Source of the DNA: Coleophoma eucalyptorum
Lineage: Eukaryota; Ascomycota; Leotiomycetes; Helotiales; Dermateaceae
Assembly: GCA_026120035.1 (NCBI GenBank)
Contig: JALRME010000011.1
Location: 372,001-436,000, forward strand
DNA length: 64,000 nucleotides
Reading direction: 5' to 3'
Shown piece by piece: positions 12,275 to 23,101 of this stretch (within the stretch, counting starts at the first letter, position 1; each line of letters starts with the position of its first letter). Both the position numbers and the translations under genes were made by a program. Below the pieces are notes generated by a model. That model was not told where the DNA came from. It did not search any database and saw only the letters and a program-made list of their open reading frames with translations.

Positions 12275-13441
12275 GATTGCAGATTTGGCGATTTTAAACG
12301 CTCATAGATTGCTTGAGGGCGAGATTAGCTGAGTATTGATTAAATTATTGATGAAACAAAGGCGTGAAACGCGTTTGTCGAGTTGTTTATGTCAAAGGTT
12401 TGTCGAGGGTGTCATTGATTTTGAGGTGGTTTAAAGAAGAAGCCGCAAGCAGCTTGGATTTTCTGGAAATAGCGTGGGAACCGAGTTCGTGGCGCGCCTC
12501 AGCCTCGTGACAAGGCTACCAACTTTGTGAAAATGAAAATAGTGGAGTGAAGTGCCTTTGTTCGAGGGGTATTTTCTTGTTAATTATGAGCATTAGGAAT
12601 ATGTAACAGAGAAGCTACGGTGAAGTCGAGGCTGGGATCCATGTGCCCAGTTTGAACCTACGCAAGTTCCCCAATGCTTTGTTACAGCAAGCCAAACCGC
12701 ATTATTCGAGAGCAGAGCTACGTTATGAATAGCTTCAAAATATTTCAACTCAAGTATTTCCTCTAGAATACATGCCCGTGGTATCTGAGCACCAACTTAA
12801 AAAACCCAAAACCGTTATCCCAGGCCACTCTCATATTACCCATCCTTTCATTTTTAAAAGCACACGTATCCCATCCCATCCCTCTCGTTCTAGTAGGAAA
12901 GGGCAAATTAACAAGTCTCAAAAGAAGAGAAGTGCCAGCGGCGACACGAAGAATAAGAAGTAGAAGTAGAAGTAGAAGTAAGGGCTCGAAAGATAAAATG
13001 CCCATCTGGTGTTGCAATGCCACCGTTCCTTAGGCGCCAGACAGAAAGTAAAACCCCCTACAAAAAGTGACTGCTAACAACCTCACTCGGGCACACGCTA
13101 TGCAATAACAGAAAAACGCTCATTTAATTTGTCCATATGCCTCCAAACATTTCAGCGTGCTATGATGGAATACTGACCAAGTCTAGTCCATAATAAGGGA
13201 GTCCCTTGCTCCCGCCATGCAAAGTAGTTCGAATCAGCGTCTTCAGTTCGCCGATGGATTGTTTTAAGTATTATGACTGAGTGAACTCTGTCGATGAAAG
13301 AGAAGAAGTTGGAAGACCGATCTCGTCCGTATGTTTTACACTGAAGGAGGAGATGTGCGCCTGGTCCGTGAATAACGCCGGGTGCGCAGTAATGGTGGCT
13401 AGGAGTTAATGATCCCCTGTATGTATAAAGGAGTTAAAGAT
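12275..13441. other. Intergenic region between two minus-strand genes
   Basis: About 1.2 kb that should hold the leader of the 8955-12274 gene and the 3' untranslated region of the histidine kinase gene. Apart from a GTAGAA microsatellite at 12957-12981 I see no feature; the short open frames here have no recognisable content. Confidence 0.6.
12957..12981. repeat. (GTAGAA)n microsatellite
   Basis: About four tandem copies of the hexamer GTAGAA (AAGTAG in another register) lie in non-coding DNA, 460 bases downstream of the stop codon of the minus-strand histidine kinase. Confidence 0.8.
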
Positions 13442-16400
13442 CTATCGCTGCTTCAGTATTGGTGAAGCAACAGCGACTCCTGTTGGATCCAACAAGTTGA
13501 TCATTGCCGCGCTGAGAGCCTTGAAATCGACGGGTTTCGTAACATAGCTGTCGAAGCCAGCAGCCACACATTTATCCAACACATCGGCCATGACATTGGC
13601 TGAGAGAGCAATGATGGGCATCCTGGGGTGAGATTGACTCGTCTCCCAATCCCGAACTTCCCTACAAGTCTGGTAGCCATCTTTACGTGGCATGTGTAGA
13701 TCACACTAGTGAAATTGTCAGTAAGATCTTCAGAAAGATGTAGGGTAGAGTGCTTACGAGAATCAGGGAGTAGAAGGAGTGGGGATGAGAGAAGACCTTC
13801 TCGATACACTCAACACCGTCTATTGCAAGCTCCACTGCAATGCCAACTTTGCCAAGGAACTTGAGAAGAACCTTTTGATTGACAAGATTGTCTTCAACCA
13901 ATAATATCTTGATTCCCTTATTGCCTAGTCTCTTCCCAACATCAAGGTAATTCTGCTTCTGATTGGCTACTTGCTGCTGGGCGCTTGAACGGTTGCGATC
14001 GATACTGAGGTCTCTCTCCTTGTCGGGATCAAATATGACCGCAAAACGAGAAGGCTTCACTGGTTTGTAGACGAAAGTTACGCGATTATCTTTCGCAAGC
14101 TGATCATAGTCGTATGAGGTTGCGAGCTTTATCACTTCTTGTCGTTGGACAGGGTCGGAGAGGACAACAATAGAGGTCTGTGGTAACGATACAGACAGGA
14201 AGATCTGATCAATCAAGGCCACAATCTCTTCAGCAGAAGGAAGATTGAGGACGATGTGCGTGAATATCACAGACTCCTCACCACTGATCATAGCCCTGGC
14301 TTCTTCGACGCTTGACATAGGAGTAATTTGATGCGGGATATCTTTTGGGAGTGTGATCTCAATGTGCTGCTTGGTAGCCTCTCGACTGTGCTTTTGTGGA
14401 CAGATCAGAAGGATTGAGTACATTGGAGGCCGGAATTGTTTCAATTCAAGGGATGAGCCACTGTTGTCTCTAGACAGAGTCGGGACAGGTGTTCCATCTG
14501 GCAACAACGGCCCTGGAGATTTTGGTGTTACAGGCTTGATGGTATCACCAGAGGATTCTTGACGCATAGTGATTGATGGTATTAAGTTTTCACTTCCCTC
14601 CAAAGATGAGCCTGATGCTGTTCGATCTGGCAATGCAAATTTCATCTGTGCTGGGTCTGAGCTTCTTGAACGAGCAGCTTCCCCAAACATTGTTGCTGTA
14701 CCTTGGGTGATGGAAGATATCGAAGATCTTCCTGTGCCATGTGAGCGGTCGGATTTGTGCGAGGGAATTGAGCTTCCAGATGACGCCACAGCAGGCGAGT
14801 CCATACTTGACTCACTGGTGGCAGCCGGTGACTGAACCATGGCTTCTGGCACGAGAGGCTTCCCGCTGCTTTGCTTTGCCGGTGATGCTTCATTCGAAAC
14901 AATGGAAGCAAGAGGTGACTTTATAGGTAACGTCTTGCTGGAAAATTGAGTAGCAGCAGGTTCAGGGTAGTCATCGCTGGTGGGCAGCCCGAATTTTGCA
15001 GTGAAGGTGAACGTGGAACCTTCACCAGGAACAGCGGACCCTACCATCTTGCCTCCATGCAACTCGACCAATTGTCGGGAAATCACAAGCCCCAGTCCAC
15101 TACCACCATGTTGTCGAGTACTACTTCCGTCGATCTGGCTGAAAGGCTTGAAGATCATATCTGCCTCTTCCTTTGTGAAACCGTTTCCAGTGTCAACGAT
15201 AGAGTATTCAAGCATGATTTCATCCTCGCTCGTATTTATTGACGAGTCTCGGTACACTCTGCAACGACTGAAAACTTCACCAACAGCCGTGAATTTGATG
15301 GCATTACCGATGACATTTAGAAGAACCTGACGAATACGAACTTTATCGCCTTTAACCATCTCAGGAACATCAACATCGACGACATAGTTGAGCTCTAGTC
15401 GCTTAGTGATTGCCATGCTGGACACTAGCTCGTTGACTTCCTCAACCAACGATCGTGGATAGAACCACTCGTAGGAGAGTTTCATCATCCCAGCATCAAC
15501 CTTTGAAAGATCGAGAATATCGTTAATAATGTCCAACAAATTCTTTGCGCTGGATTGAATTGTGTTGGTATAGTCGAGTTGCTCGTCGTTGAGTACTGTG
15601 TCTTGCAGGAAGCTAACCATGCCTGAAATTCCAATAAGAGGTGTTCGGATCTCGTGAGACATGTTGCTTAAGAATCTGCCCTTGGAATCCATCGCCTCCT
15701 TCAGCTTAGTCTCGAGCAGCTTGTGGTCGTTGATATCGGTGCAGGCACCGAACCATGAGCCGTCTCCACTACCAAGATTGATGTTATCCACCTCAACACA
15801 GCGAACGAGGTGCCACCGATATTCGTCATTCTTACTGCGCAGTCGGACTTCAGTCGTGTACGACAGTCGACCATTGCTATCTGTGGAAACCTTGACAACC
15901 CCTGATCTGGCAAGCTCAGATATATCCGCGGTTGGCATCTCGTAAACAGAATCACTATTAGAGCTATTGGTTCGGGATAGTGACTGATGGATACCCTTGA
16001 CGGTAGTCTCGGTCTGCGCATCAGATAACGTCGACGACTTGCCACCTGATGAGCATTGTGAAGGAGTGCGGCTGGGCTCTGCGGGTTTCTTCGGTCGGTG
16101 TTGAGAAGGCGTTGGAGGGCTGTCTGTTGGAATACGACATTTGGCTAAGTCTTCAGGATGGACATAATCCATAAAACCTAAACCAAGTGAATCCTCAAAG
16201 CTTTGTCCTGTGTATGAAAGCCATTGCTCATTTGCAAAGGTTACACCTTGATCCTCCGTGGCAGCAAAGATGATCTGTGGGATGAGATTGGCGAGAAGTC
16301 GATGTTTTGCCTCAGAAGCTTCAATTTCTTCCTGGCGCGCGGCCTTTACTTCGGCAATGTGTTGATCATGAATATCCATATGAGAACCGTACCACTGCAC

Positions 16401-19400
16401 TATCACACCCCTTGTGTCTCGGGAACCTACCGCTCGTGTGTAAAACCAACGATAGTTCCCATCGAATCTCTTGATTCGGACCTGCATAGAGAACTGTTCA
16501 CCGGTTTTAATGGCGTGCGTCCATGACTTTAAGTATTCATCTCGCTCCTCTGGATGAATACTGGCCCATGGATCCTGATATAGTTCTGCAACACTTTGAC
16601 CTCTATAGGTCAAATACCGGCTGTTAACCCACACAATCTCACCTGTCTGTGGAAGAGCAACGAAAACATGTGCTGGGAGGGAATCTAGCATGAGTCCCTT
16701 CAAGCGGTCGGATGGAGGTGGCATATCCGTAGGTCCAACCAAAGAGCTAGTTCGAGAATTAGGCTTTGTGGAAGATAACTTAGCTGGACTGGAAGTGGCA
16801 GGTAGCGATTGGAATGTCGTTCCAAAGTCTGCGCCATAAGAATGCAATTGAGTGTGATTCTTCTCAGCTTTATATATCGATTGACTAGATGCTGTACGTG
16901 TACCTAGATGGAATAGACCGCCTTCTGGCTGGACCTCAGCCTCTAAATCATTTCTGGAGGTGTCGTCAGCAGCGTCGGTTAGAGCTCTGCCCTTCTCATT
17001 GTTCCCGGTCTTGGAAGGTACTTCAGGCTGAAGTTCGTCGTTACGTTGCATGTGGTGTGGCCTTGTTTCGGTCGATGGCATCTCCTTTGACGTGCGTCGA
17101 ACTCCTGTAATACTGCTTGCTGAACCTACAGTATTCCCCCTTTGCAAACTGGGCCTTGTTTTAGAATTGAAATACCCATCTCCGGCATTGTAGCTCGGGC
17201 TGCTGCCGCTTGTCCTTTTCTCAAGCGGCGTCAAACCAACATTACCTGGATCCCAGCCTGGAGTACCGATAGGTGGTGATCCATTATTGCTGCGTGAGAC
17301 ACCAGAATAGTCACTCGGACTTGTAATGCTTCCCCCAGTTGATTGTTGAGGTCCGTCGTCCTCGATTGGGGACTGCGAGAATACATGACGTGATGAAACA
17401 CGCTCAGAATATCTACCACCACCAGCAACGGCACCAAAGCCAGTCGTTTGTGGACGCTTTCTTGATAGACCAGCAACTTCAGTCTCAAGATTGGAAAAAT
17501 GTCTGCATAAAGAGAAGGAAGTGGCAAGGTGTGGAGCTAGAGCCTCTAAGGAGTTCCTCAGACTTGATGGGTAAGGGATGATTGGACTGAGAATAGATAG
17601 AATCGCAATAGCAGTTCTCTTTTCTTTAATTGGCTCGACACTCTCACTTGTTTCCTCTTGCTTGGCCCGATTACTTGATTCTTTAATCCGACCAGCTGCA
17701 GTCTTTGACTCCATGGCTGCTGCATCTAACCGGAAAGACTGCACTGGCTTTGATAGAAGTGGATGGATTAGAGGAATGTGGAGGACCGTCCAAGAACGAT
17801 CGATACCGATCGCCTCCACCTGCTGCGTTGACGAGTAATCCATAGGATAATCGCCAGGGTCGAAAGAAGTTTCTTCTACAACAGTGTTAGAGAAGAATGG
17901 ATTTTCTGACGTTTCAGCTCGCACTGCTGGAGATGGTGCAGGAGACTGGGCCCAAGGCGATGGTGGTGCTTGCTCATATTCCTCGTAGTTCGGGACTGGA
18001 GCTGGAGGATTCTCGTCAAAGACAACACGAGACGCAGCACTATGACCACCCTTCCCTCCCTTTTCAGTTGCTAAAGTGCGTATATTTCGACTAGAACGTC
18101 GAGATCCCTGGCTTCCCAAGAAAGACGAGACTCTCGATGGGATCTCTGGGGCTTTCTGCCTTTTCTTTTCCTTGGACGACTCCTTCAAGGATTTCCCACT
18201 CTTTTGCGAAGATTTGCTTCCACCACTAGTTTCATCCTGACCGCCCAAATAAGGATAATCTCTCGTCAAGGCAATTACTCTGCCTCGTTCTAGGACTCGA
18301 ATGATTCCGCTGCTATCTATCAAAGGGTCTGCTTCATAATCTAAAGCCTGTAGAACTGGGAAAACTCGGCCCCGAACTTCTCGAGAGGAGGCTTCGACAT
18401 TCTCCCATCCTGTTGGAGACGTCTCTTCTCCAAACACCATGTGGTCTTGCAATGACTGTAGATTAAGCTTTGCGTTCTGTAATGTTCCTGTTCGGGGTGG
18501 CAAGCCACTATTTGGACGATTGGACGAAAGATATGACTGACTTCTTGCGAGAGTGTTGGGACGTGCTACTGCTGGTCGACCACTTTCAGGAGTATGGAAT
18601 GGATCACGCTTAGTATCCTCATAAGAAGTAAATGAGTGTCTGCTCATCAAACCGGGACGGACTGGTTCAAGAAGAGATGCTGCTACAGGTGGCGAGTCCC
18701 CACTTCCAATCCCTACATCGTCCGAATTGGATGTATCGTTCGTTCCTACACTGCTGGGAATGAGACTGCTACCTCTAGGAAGATACGTCAAGCTAAGTTC
18801 ATCCTCCTCGTGTACGTTGAAAGTAGCCTTCTGACCCCACGGAACATTTTCTAAGTCTGTTGAGTCTGCAGGCACACTAAGAGTCACTCTCTCTGCCCTG
18901 AAATTTTCTTTCATGATTTGGCAGACTGTAGTCCACCATGGATCCAAGCCAGGTTCAGCCGAGAGCATGAGGCTCAAATCGTACAGATTTGGGCTTGGAA
19001 AGTTCGGGTCATCTTTTGATTCGAAGCTGCCTGTGGGCTTGAAGTTCAGTGTCGATGCAGGGGTTACAGAACCTGACATAACACGATCATATGGAGTTGT
19101 GGTATTGAAAGATCCACCTGCAAAGTTAGATGGATTGACCGTTGGAGACAAGGCCGTGAAAGGTCGATGTCCGGGAAAGTTCATTTGCATACTAGGCGTT
19201 CTCATAGGAGGGAATGGATATGATGGAGTGCGTGCGGTTACGGCAGCTGGCGTAATACCTCCTCTTATAGTATTGGCAGACTCTGTAGAGCTGGTTTCCA
19301 TTCCCGTAGGGAGTGGGCTCGAGAAAGCAGCTTCCAATGAAGGCGACAGAGTTTCTTCATGAATGGGAGACACCCGAGTCTTGCCAGTTGAGGTTGGAGT

Positions 19401-19901
19401 CAAGACATTATTACCTTGATTTTCTCGATCCCCAAGATGTTTGGCAAGCCGCTCTCGATGTTGGTTGAGCTGGATTTGAGCGTTCATGGCGGCACGTAAA
19501 CGTTCCACCTCCTCTGCGGATGTGCTCGAAGGGACAGGAACTTTGCCCGACGATAATCTGCCTTGTTGCTCTGCATCTGGACGCTGTGTGTTTGAACTTC
19601 CTATTCCCAGCGCGTCCCTTCCTCCTTCTTGACCCTTGTTTAAGGTTGAGCTGTCGGATGTCACAGCACCAGCTGGTCTTGCTTCCCGATCGGATTCTGG
19701 CTCCTCAGGAGGTCTTGGTCCTGAAGACACGTCGGACATCGCTTCCTTCGACTTTGACACAGCTGTGTACCCCAATTTCACTCCATGCTTGGCGGACGAG
19801 GATGATGGGGTAATGGACTTTTCGCTGCTGTGCCTGCGAGGCCGTCGAGGGTGTGCCGAAGGGGTGGGTTTTTCTGAAGGCGACTTTGGTGGTTTGGGCA
19901 T
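13442..19901 (-). CDS. Hybrid sensor histidine kinase with two PAS domains (Mak1-like, fungal group XI)
   Basis: Exons are 19901-13758 and 13705-13442; the intron 13706-13757 (GTAAGC donor, TTTCACTAG acceptor) falls between codons. The protein is 2,135 residues. The N-terminal ~1,050 residues are mostly Ser/Pro-rich, with possible GAF-like remnants around residues 310-560. PAS 1 is at about 1070-1185 (LPAHVFVALPQTGEIVWVN) and PAS 2 at about 1200-1390. The H-box SNMSHEIRTPLIGI carries phospho-His1416. The ATPase domain shows N-box LLNVIGNAIKFT (~1535), G1 VDTGNGF (~1570) and G2 GGSGLGL (~1602). The receiver starts at KILLVEDN (~2000), with acceptor Asp2050 (CDLHMPRKDG) and Lys2105 (TKPV). All key catalytic residues are present. 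Domain order matches fission-yeast Mak1, which takes part in peroxide signalling; function here is inferred. It is divergent from the M13 peptidase gene with 3.2 kb between. Confidence 0.93.
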
Positions 19902-22900
19902 TCCCCCGGATTATGATGCCACAGGCGCCCTGAAGTGTGTGACCAGAGAGTGGCCTCTTTCGCGATCGCTATGGAAGGTTTCTTGCTTCAGATGCTTCAT
20001 TCGTAGGTTGTTGGTTGGGCTTTGTGTACGGCGACGTTCGTGTGCACAGCGAAGCTGGAAATGACGTAGGTAGCAGATCCTTCAGAGCAACGACTTCACG
20101 ACACCATTGAAACCACAACGTCTTCTACTAGAAGATACTCGAAATGGAAACCCGTTTTGGAAGAAGGCGGGATCGGATTTGAAGAGTTATAGGAGGGAGT
20201 CCGAGGTTGGGGGAGAATGTATTTTTGAGAGTAAAGTGAAGTGGAGTGGCCGGCGGTGGATCTACAAGGCGTCAGGTAATCCTGAATCACGAGTACAGAT
20301 AAAATATCACAGTACAACTATGATCGTAGAGGACTGGGAGGAAACGTGGGAAGAGAATTTACGAGGCGCAATGATTGGGCTTGAAGAACAACTGAGCTGT
20401 TGTCCCCTCATTTTCATCGTGGTCTTTGAGGGAAGATGCCTCGATAGAGAATTTCACGTCCTTTACATTGTCGAAGGTACTTCCCTTACTGTACAGAGAA
20501 TCACTCGGCACAGATACCCAGCACTGTGTGCCATAAAGCCTGTCATGACCAGGACCACTCCACCTGAAAACAATGGAGGTCCATGGATCGAGCTTCTGTA
20601 TCGATACCCTACGTGGTCACCATGTTTAGCAGATAATAGGGTCAGCATCAATATCTTGCAGCATTTCACACACAAATTATCTCGACTCGCTCCCGCCGTG
20701 GACACAGATGTACAGATCAGAAGGCGAGCGACAGCGAGAAAGAAAAGCTAAGTAACGGCATGGCATACACCCTGGGAATAAGCTATGGACCCTTAAATCT
20801 GAAGGCGGCCGACCTCTTTGTTGTGGGCCGCACGTCGTTTGTCGCCCGTCGTCTCCTTTTGTCACTTCGGCGCTTCAAAGTGCGTGGTGGTCAGCCACGA
20901 AATCCTGCTCTTCAGCTACTTCTGCTGCAAGAAAGCATTACTGTGCCGCCCGAAATTGAGCTGGTCTAGACCTACCCGCTAACAACGGCCTTTTTTTGAA
21001 TGGCTCGACGGCCCTGAAGAAATCGAGGGAGGCGTGGAACGGCACAACCTGCTGGTGGTGGCAGGAAGACTAAGTCCGGAGTAGGAGAGGGCGAAAACGA
21101 AAAGCTTTTTAGTGTGGATGTGTGATGCGCTCTCTGCACCTGCACAGCGTGCAGCGTACAGCGTAGAATGTACAGTGTACGTACAGTGTACAGCGCCGAA
21201 CGCGCAGCAGTATCATACACGGTAGCACAGAGAACTCAGATAGGTGATGGATGCTCTAATCTACATAGTATGGCACTACAAGCATACTGGCGGAGCAAAT
21301 CGTACGACAGAGGCATGGCTGACAGGAGAACCGCGGTGAGAAGTGCAGGGCACGGAGGGAGAGTCCTCGTTCGACGACACAAAAGCTTCGAAGGACGAGG
21401 AGTTCGGAGCTTGCCAGGGCTGCCGAGCAAAGACCCTGGTCTCTATGACATCAGAATGCAGGGAAGCGCAAGTCTCTTTTCGTCATTTCATGCAGAATCC
21501 CAGCAAATCCACAGCTGCCTCAAGGCTGACTAGCCGCCCCACGTGATATCGCAACTGCGCATCCCTGGAACTCACTCTCACCTACAGCAGAACAGGTCGG
21601 ATGAACCCAAACCTGCTGGAAATTATATCCCCTCACTTCATGCAGCCTCTATGACTTGGAATTCCTGAGCTTCGCGAAATGGGAGAGGGCGAGGAGGGGA
21701 GAGAGAGAGATCACATCCCAGTGTGCGAAAGGATCTTAATGCTTCGTTTCGTCCTCACAATTCGATGCACCGTATAATGCTATTTTCATCCACCGCCGCT
21801 TCCTCCATAGCTCGCTCCTTGCTGCGTCACCGATCTCAACATTTCCTCTGCTCTACTGTACCTTGCGAACCCAACCTCTTCGAAACTTCAACTTTGATAT
21901 TTTCCAGACGCCCACCCGTATCCATAGAGGGTGTTATCACGAGCTCTGGACAGACCATGCCACTGGGAAACATCTTGCAAGTATTGAAGCCTCACAGGGG
22001 TGTCCATGGCAAGGGTTGTTCATGGTAAGACAAGCGCGCAGCAAGACCCTCTGTTCTATTCCTATCGCTACACTCAAGATACTTTTGCAATGGCATTTAT
22101 TTGGGCTGGAGACAAATTCATTTGTGCCAAGGAATCTCTGAAATGCGCTCCGTCTTTACAGTTTTTCTGGTACAGTACTCAACCATCCCGGAATTATTAC
22201 CTTTTTCCTTTTGGATTCTTCTCCGTAGCAACGATGGGTCTGAATCCTGACGATGTTTCGCCGACCTCTGCATATGGACTTCGTTAGCAATCAGGATGTA
22301 AACTTGAATGTCGAAGCTGGAAAGCTATGTGGTTGGCAAAGACGTTTCCGGTAACTGCAAGAGCTTCTCTCAGCAAAATATTCAGTACTCCTTAGTAACT
22401 GAATGAGCGGGTTGCGCACCTAAATACAGATGATAGGTTCTTTTTCAGTAATTTTGATTTTGAGACAAGATGAACGTGGCGCGCGACTGATTGATCGCAG
22501 ATACAAGAGACAGGGATTTATAAGCTCAACAAGTTATGCCATTCCCACCCTCTACGAGTGTCTGAGGAATGCTAATAACATCGGTACCTGCAGGACGAAC
22601 CTAGTCAGTACAGGAGAAGTCGAACTCTAGAAACCAGCCGATGCTCTGGGACCTTGAATATCGTACCCTACTGTAGGTAAGGGCCGTTTCTTTGCCTGAT
22701 CGGTAGCGTTCTACTTTCATATTTGGACCATGAAAGAATTCCAACAGCCTTTTCGAGAACTCCTTACCTGGAGTACCTGAGGGAGGCAAGCCGGGACTGC
22801 TGCAAGCCACCAAATTATTACCTAAGCAATCTTCGGTTCCCCAAGCATAACCCCGCTGAATGCAGAGCTCGGACCTGATGCCCAGAGCTCTCGTGGAGCC

Positions 22901-23101
22901 GTGGAAAGCTTGGAGCTCTTTAACTTCACTGCTGCCAATTTGGCCGCTTCTAGGAAACACAATCACAACAAGCCACAGCACAGACGCAGGTTGAACCCTA
23001 GAAGTAGGAGATATAAGAAGGCAGCCGATACTGTCAATCATTCAAGCTTCGTGATCCCACTTGCTGGATCACTGAGCTTGGTTGCGGCTCGACTTTACGA
23101 C
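19902..23101. other. Divergent intergenic region between histidine kinase and M13 peptidase genes
   Basis: This 3.2 kb should contain both promoters. Open frames here, including 20107-20751 plus, have unconvincing composition and no domain. The notable element is a tandem palindrome at 21170-21191. The frame upstream of the peptidase ATG (from 22901) stays open, but nothing in it looks like a conserved N-terminus. Confidence 0.55.
21170..21191. promoter_or_regulatory. Two abutting copies of an 11-base palindrome GTACAGTGTAC
   Basis: GTACAGTGTAC (symmetric around its central base) occurs twice without spacing, at 21170-21180 and 21181-21191. Related GTACAGCG and GTACAGCGTAG words lie just upstream and downstream. 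It sits about 1.3 kb upstream of the histidine kinase start and 1.9 kb upstream of the peptidase start. The symmetry is what a dimeric regulator would read, but no factor can be named and it may be plain repeat drift. Confidence 0.35.

Noticed and set aside
20107..20751. 214-codon plus-strand open frame in the divergent promoter region
   Set aside because: No domain, mixed composition, overlapped by minus-strand open frames, and located where the histidine kinase leader should be.
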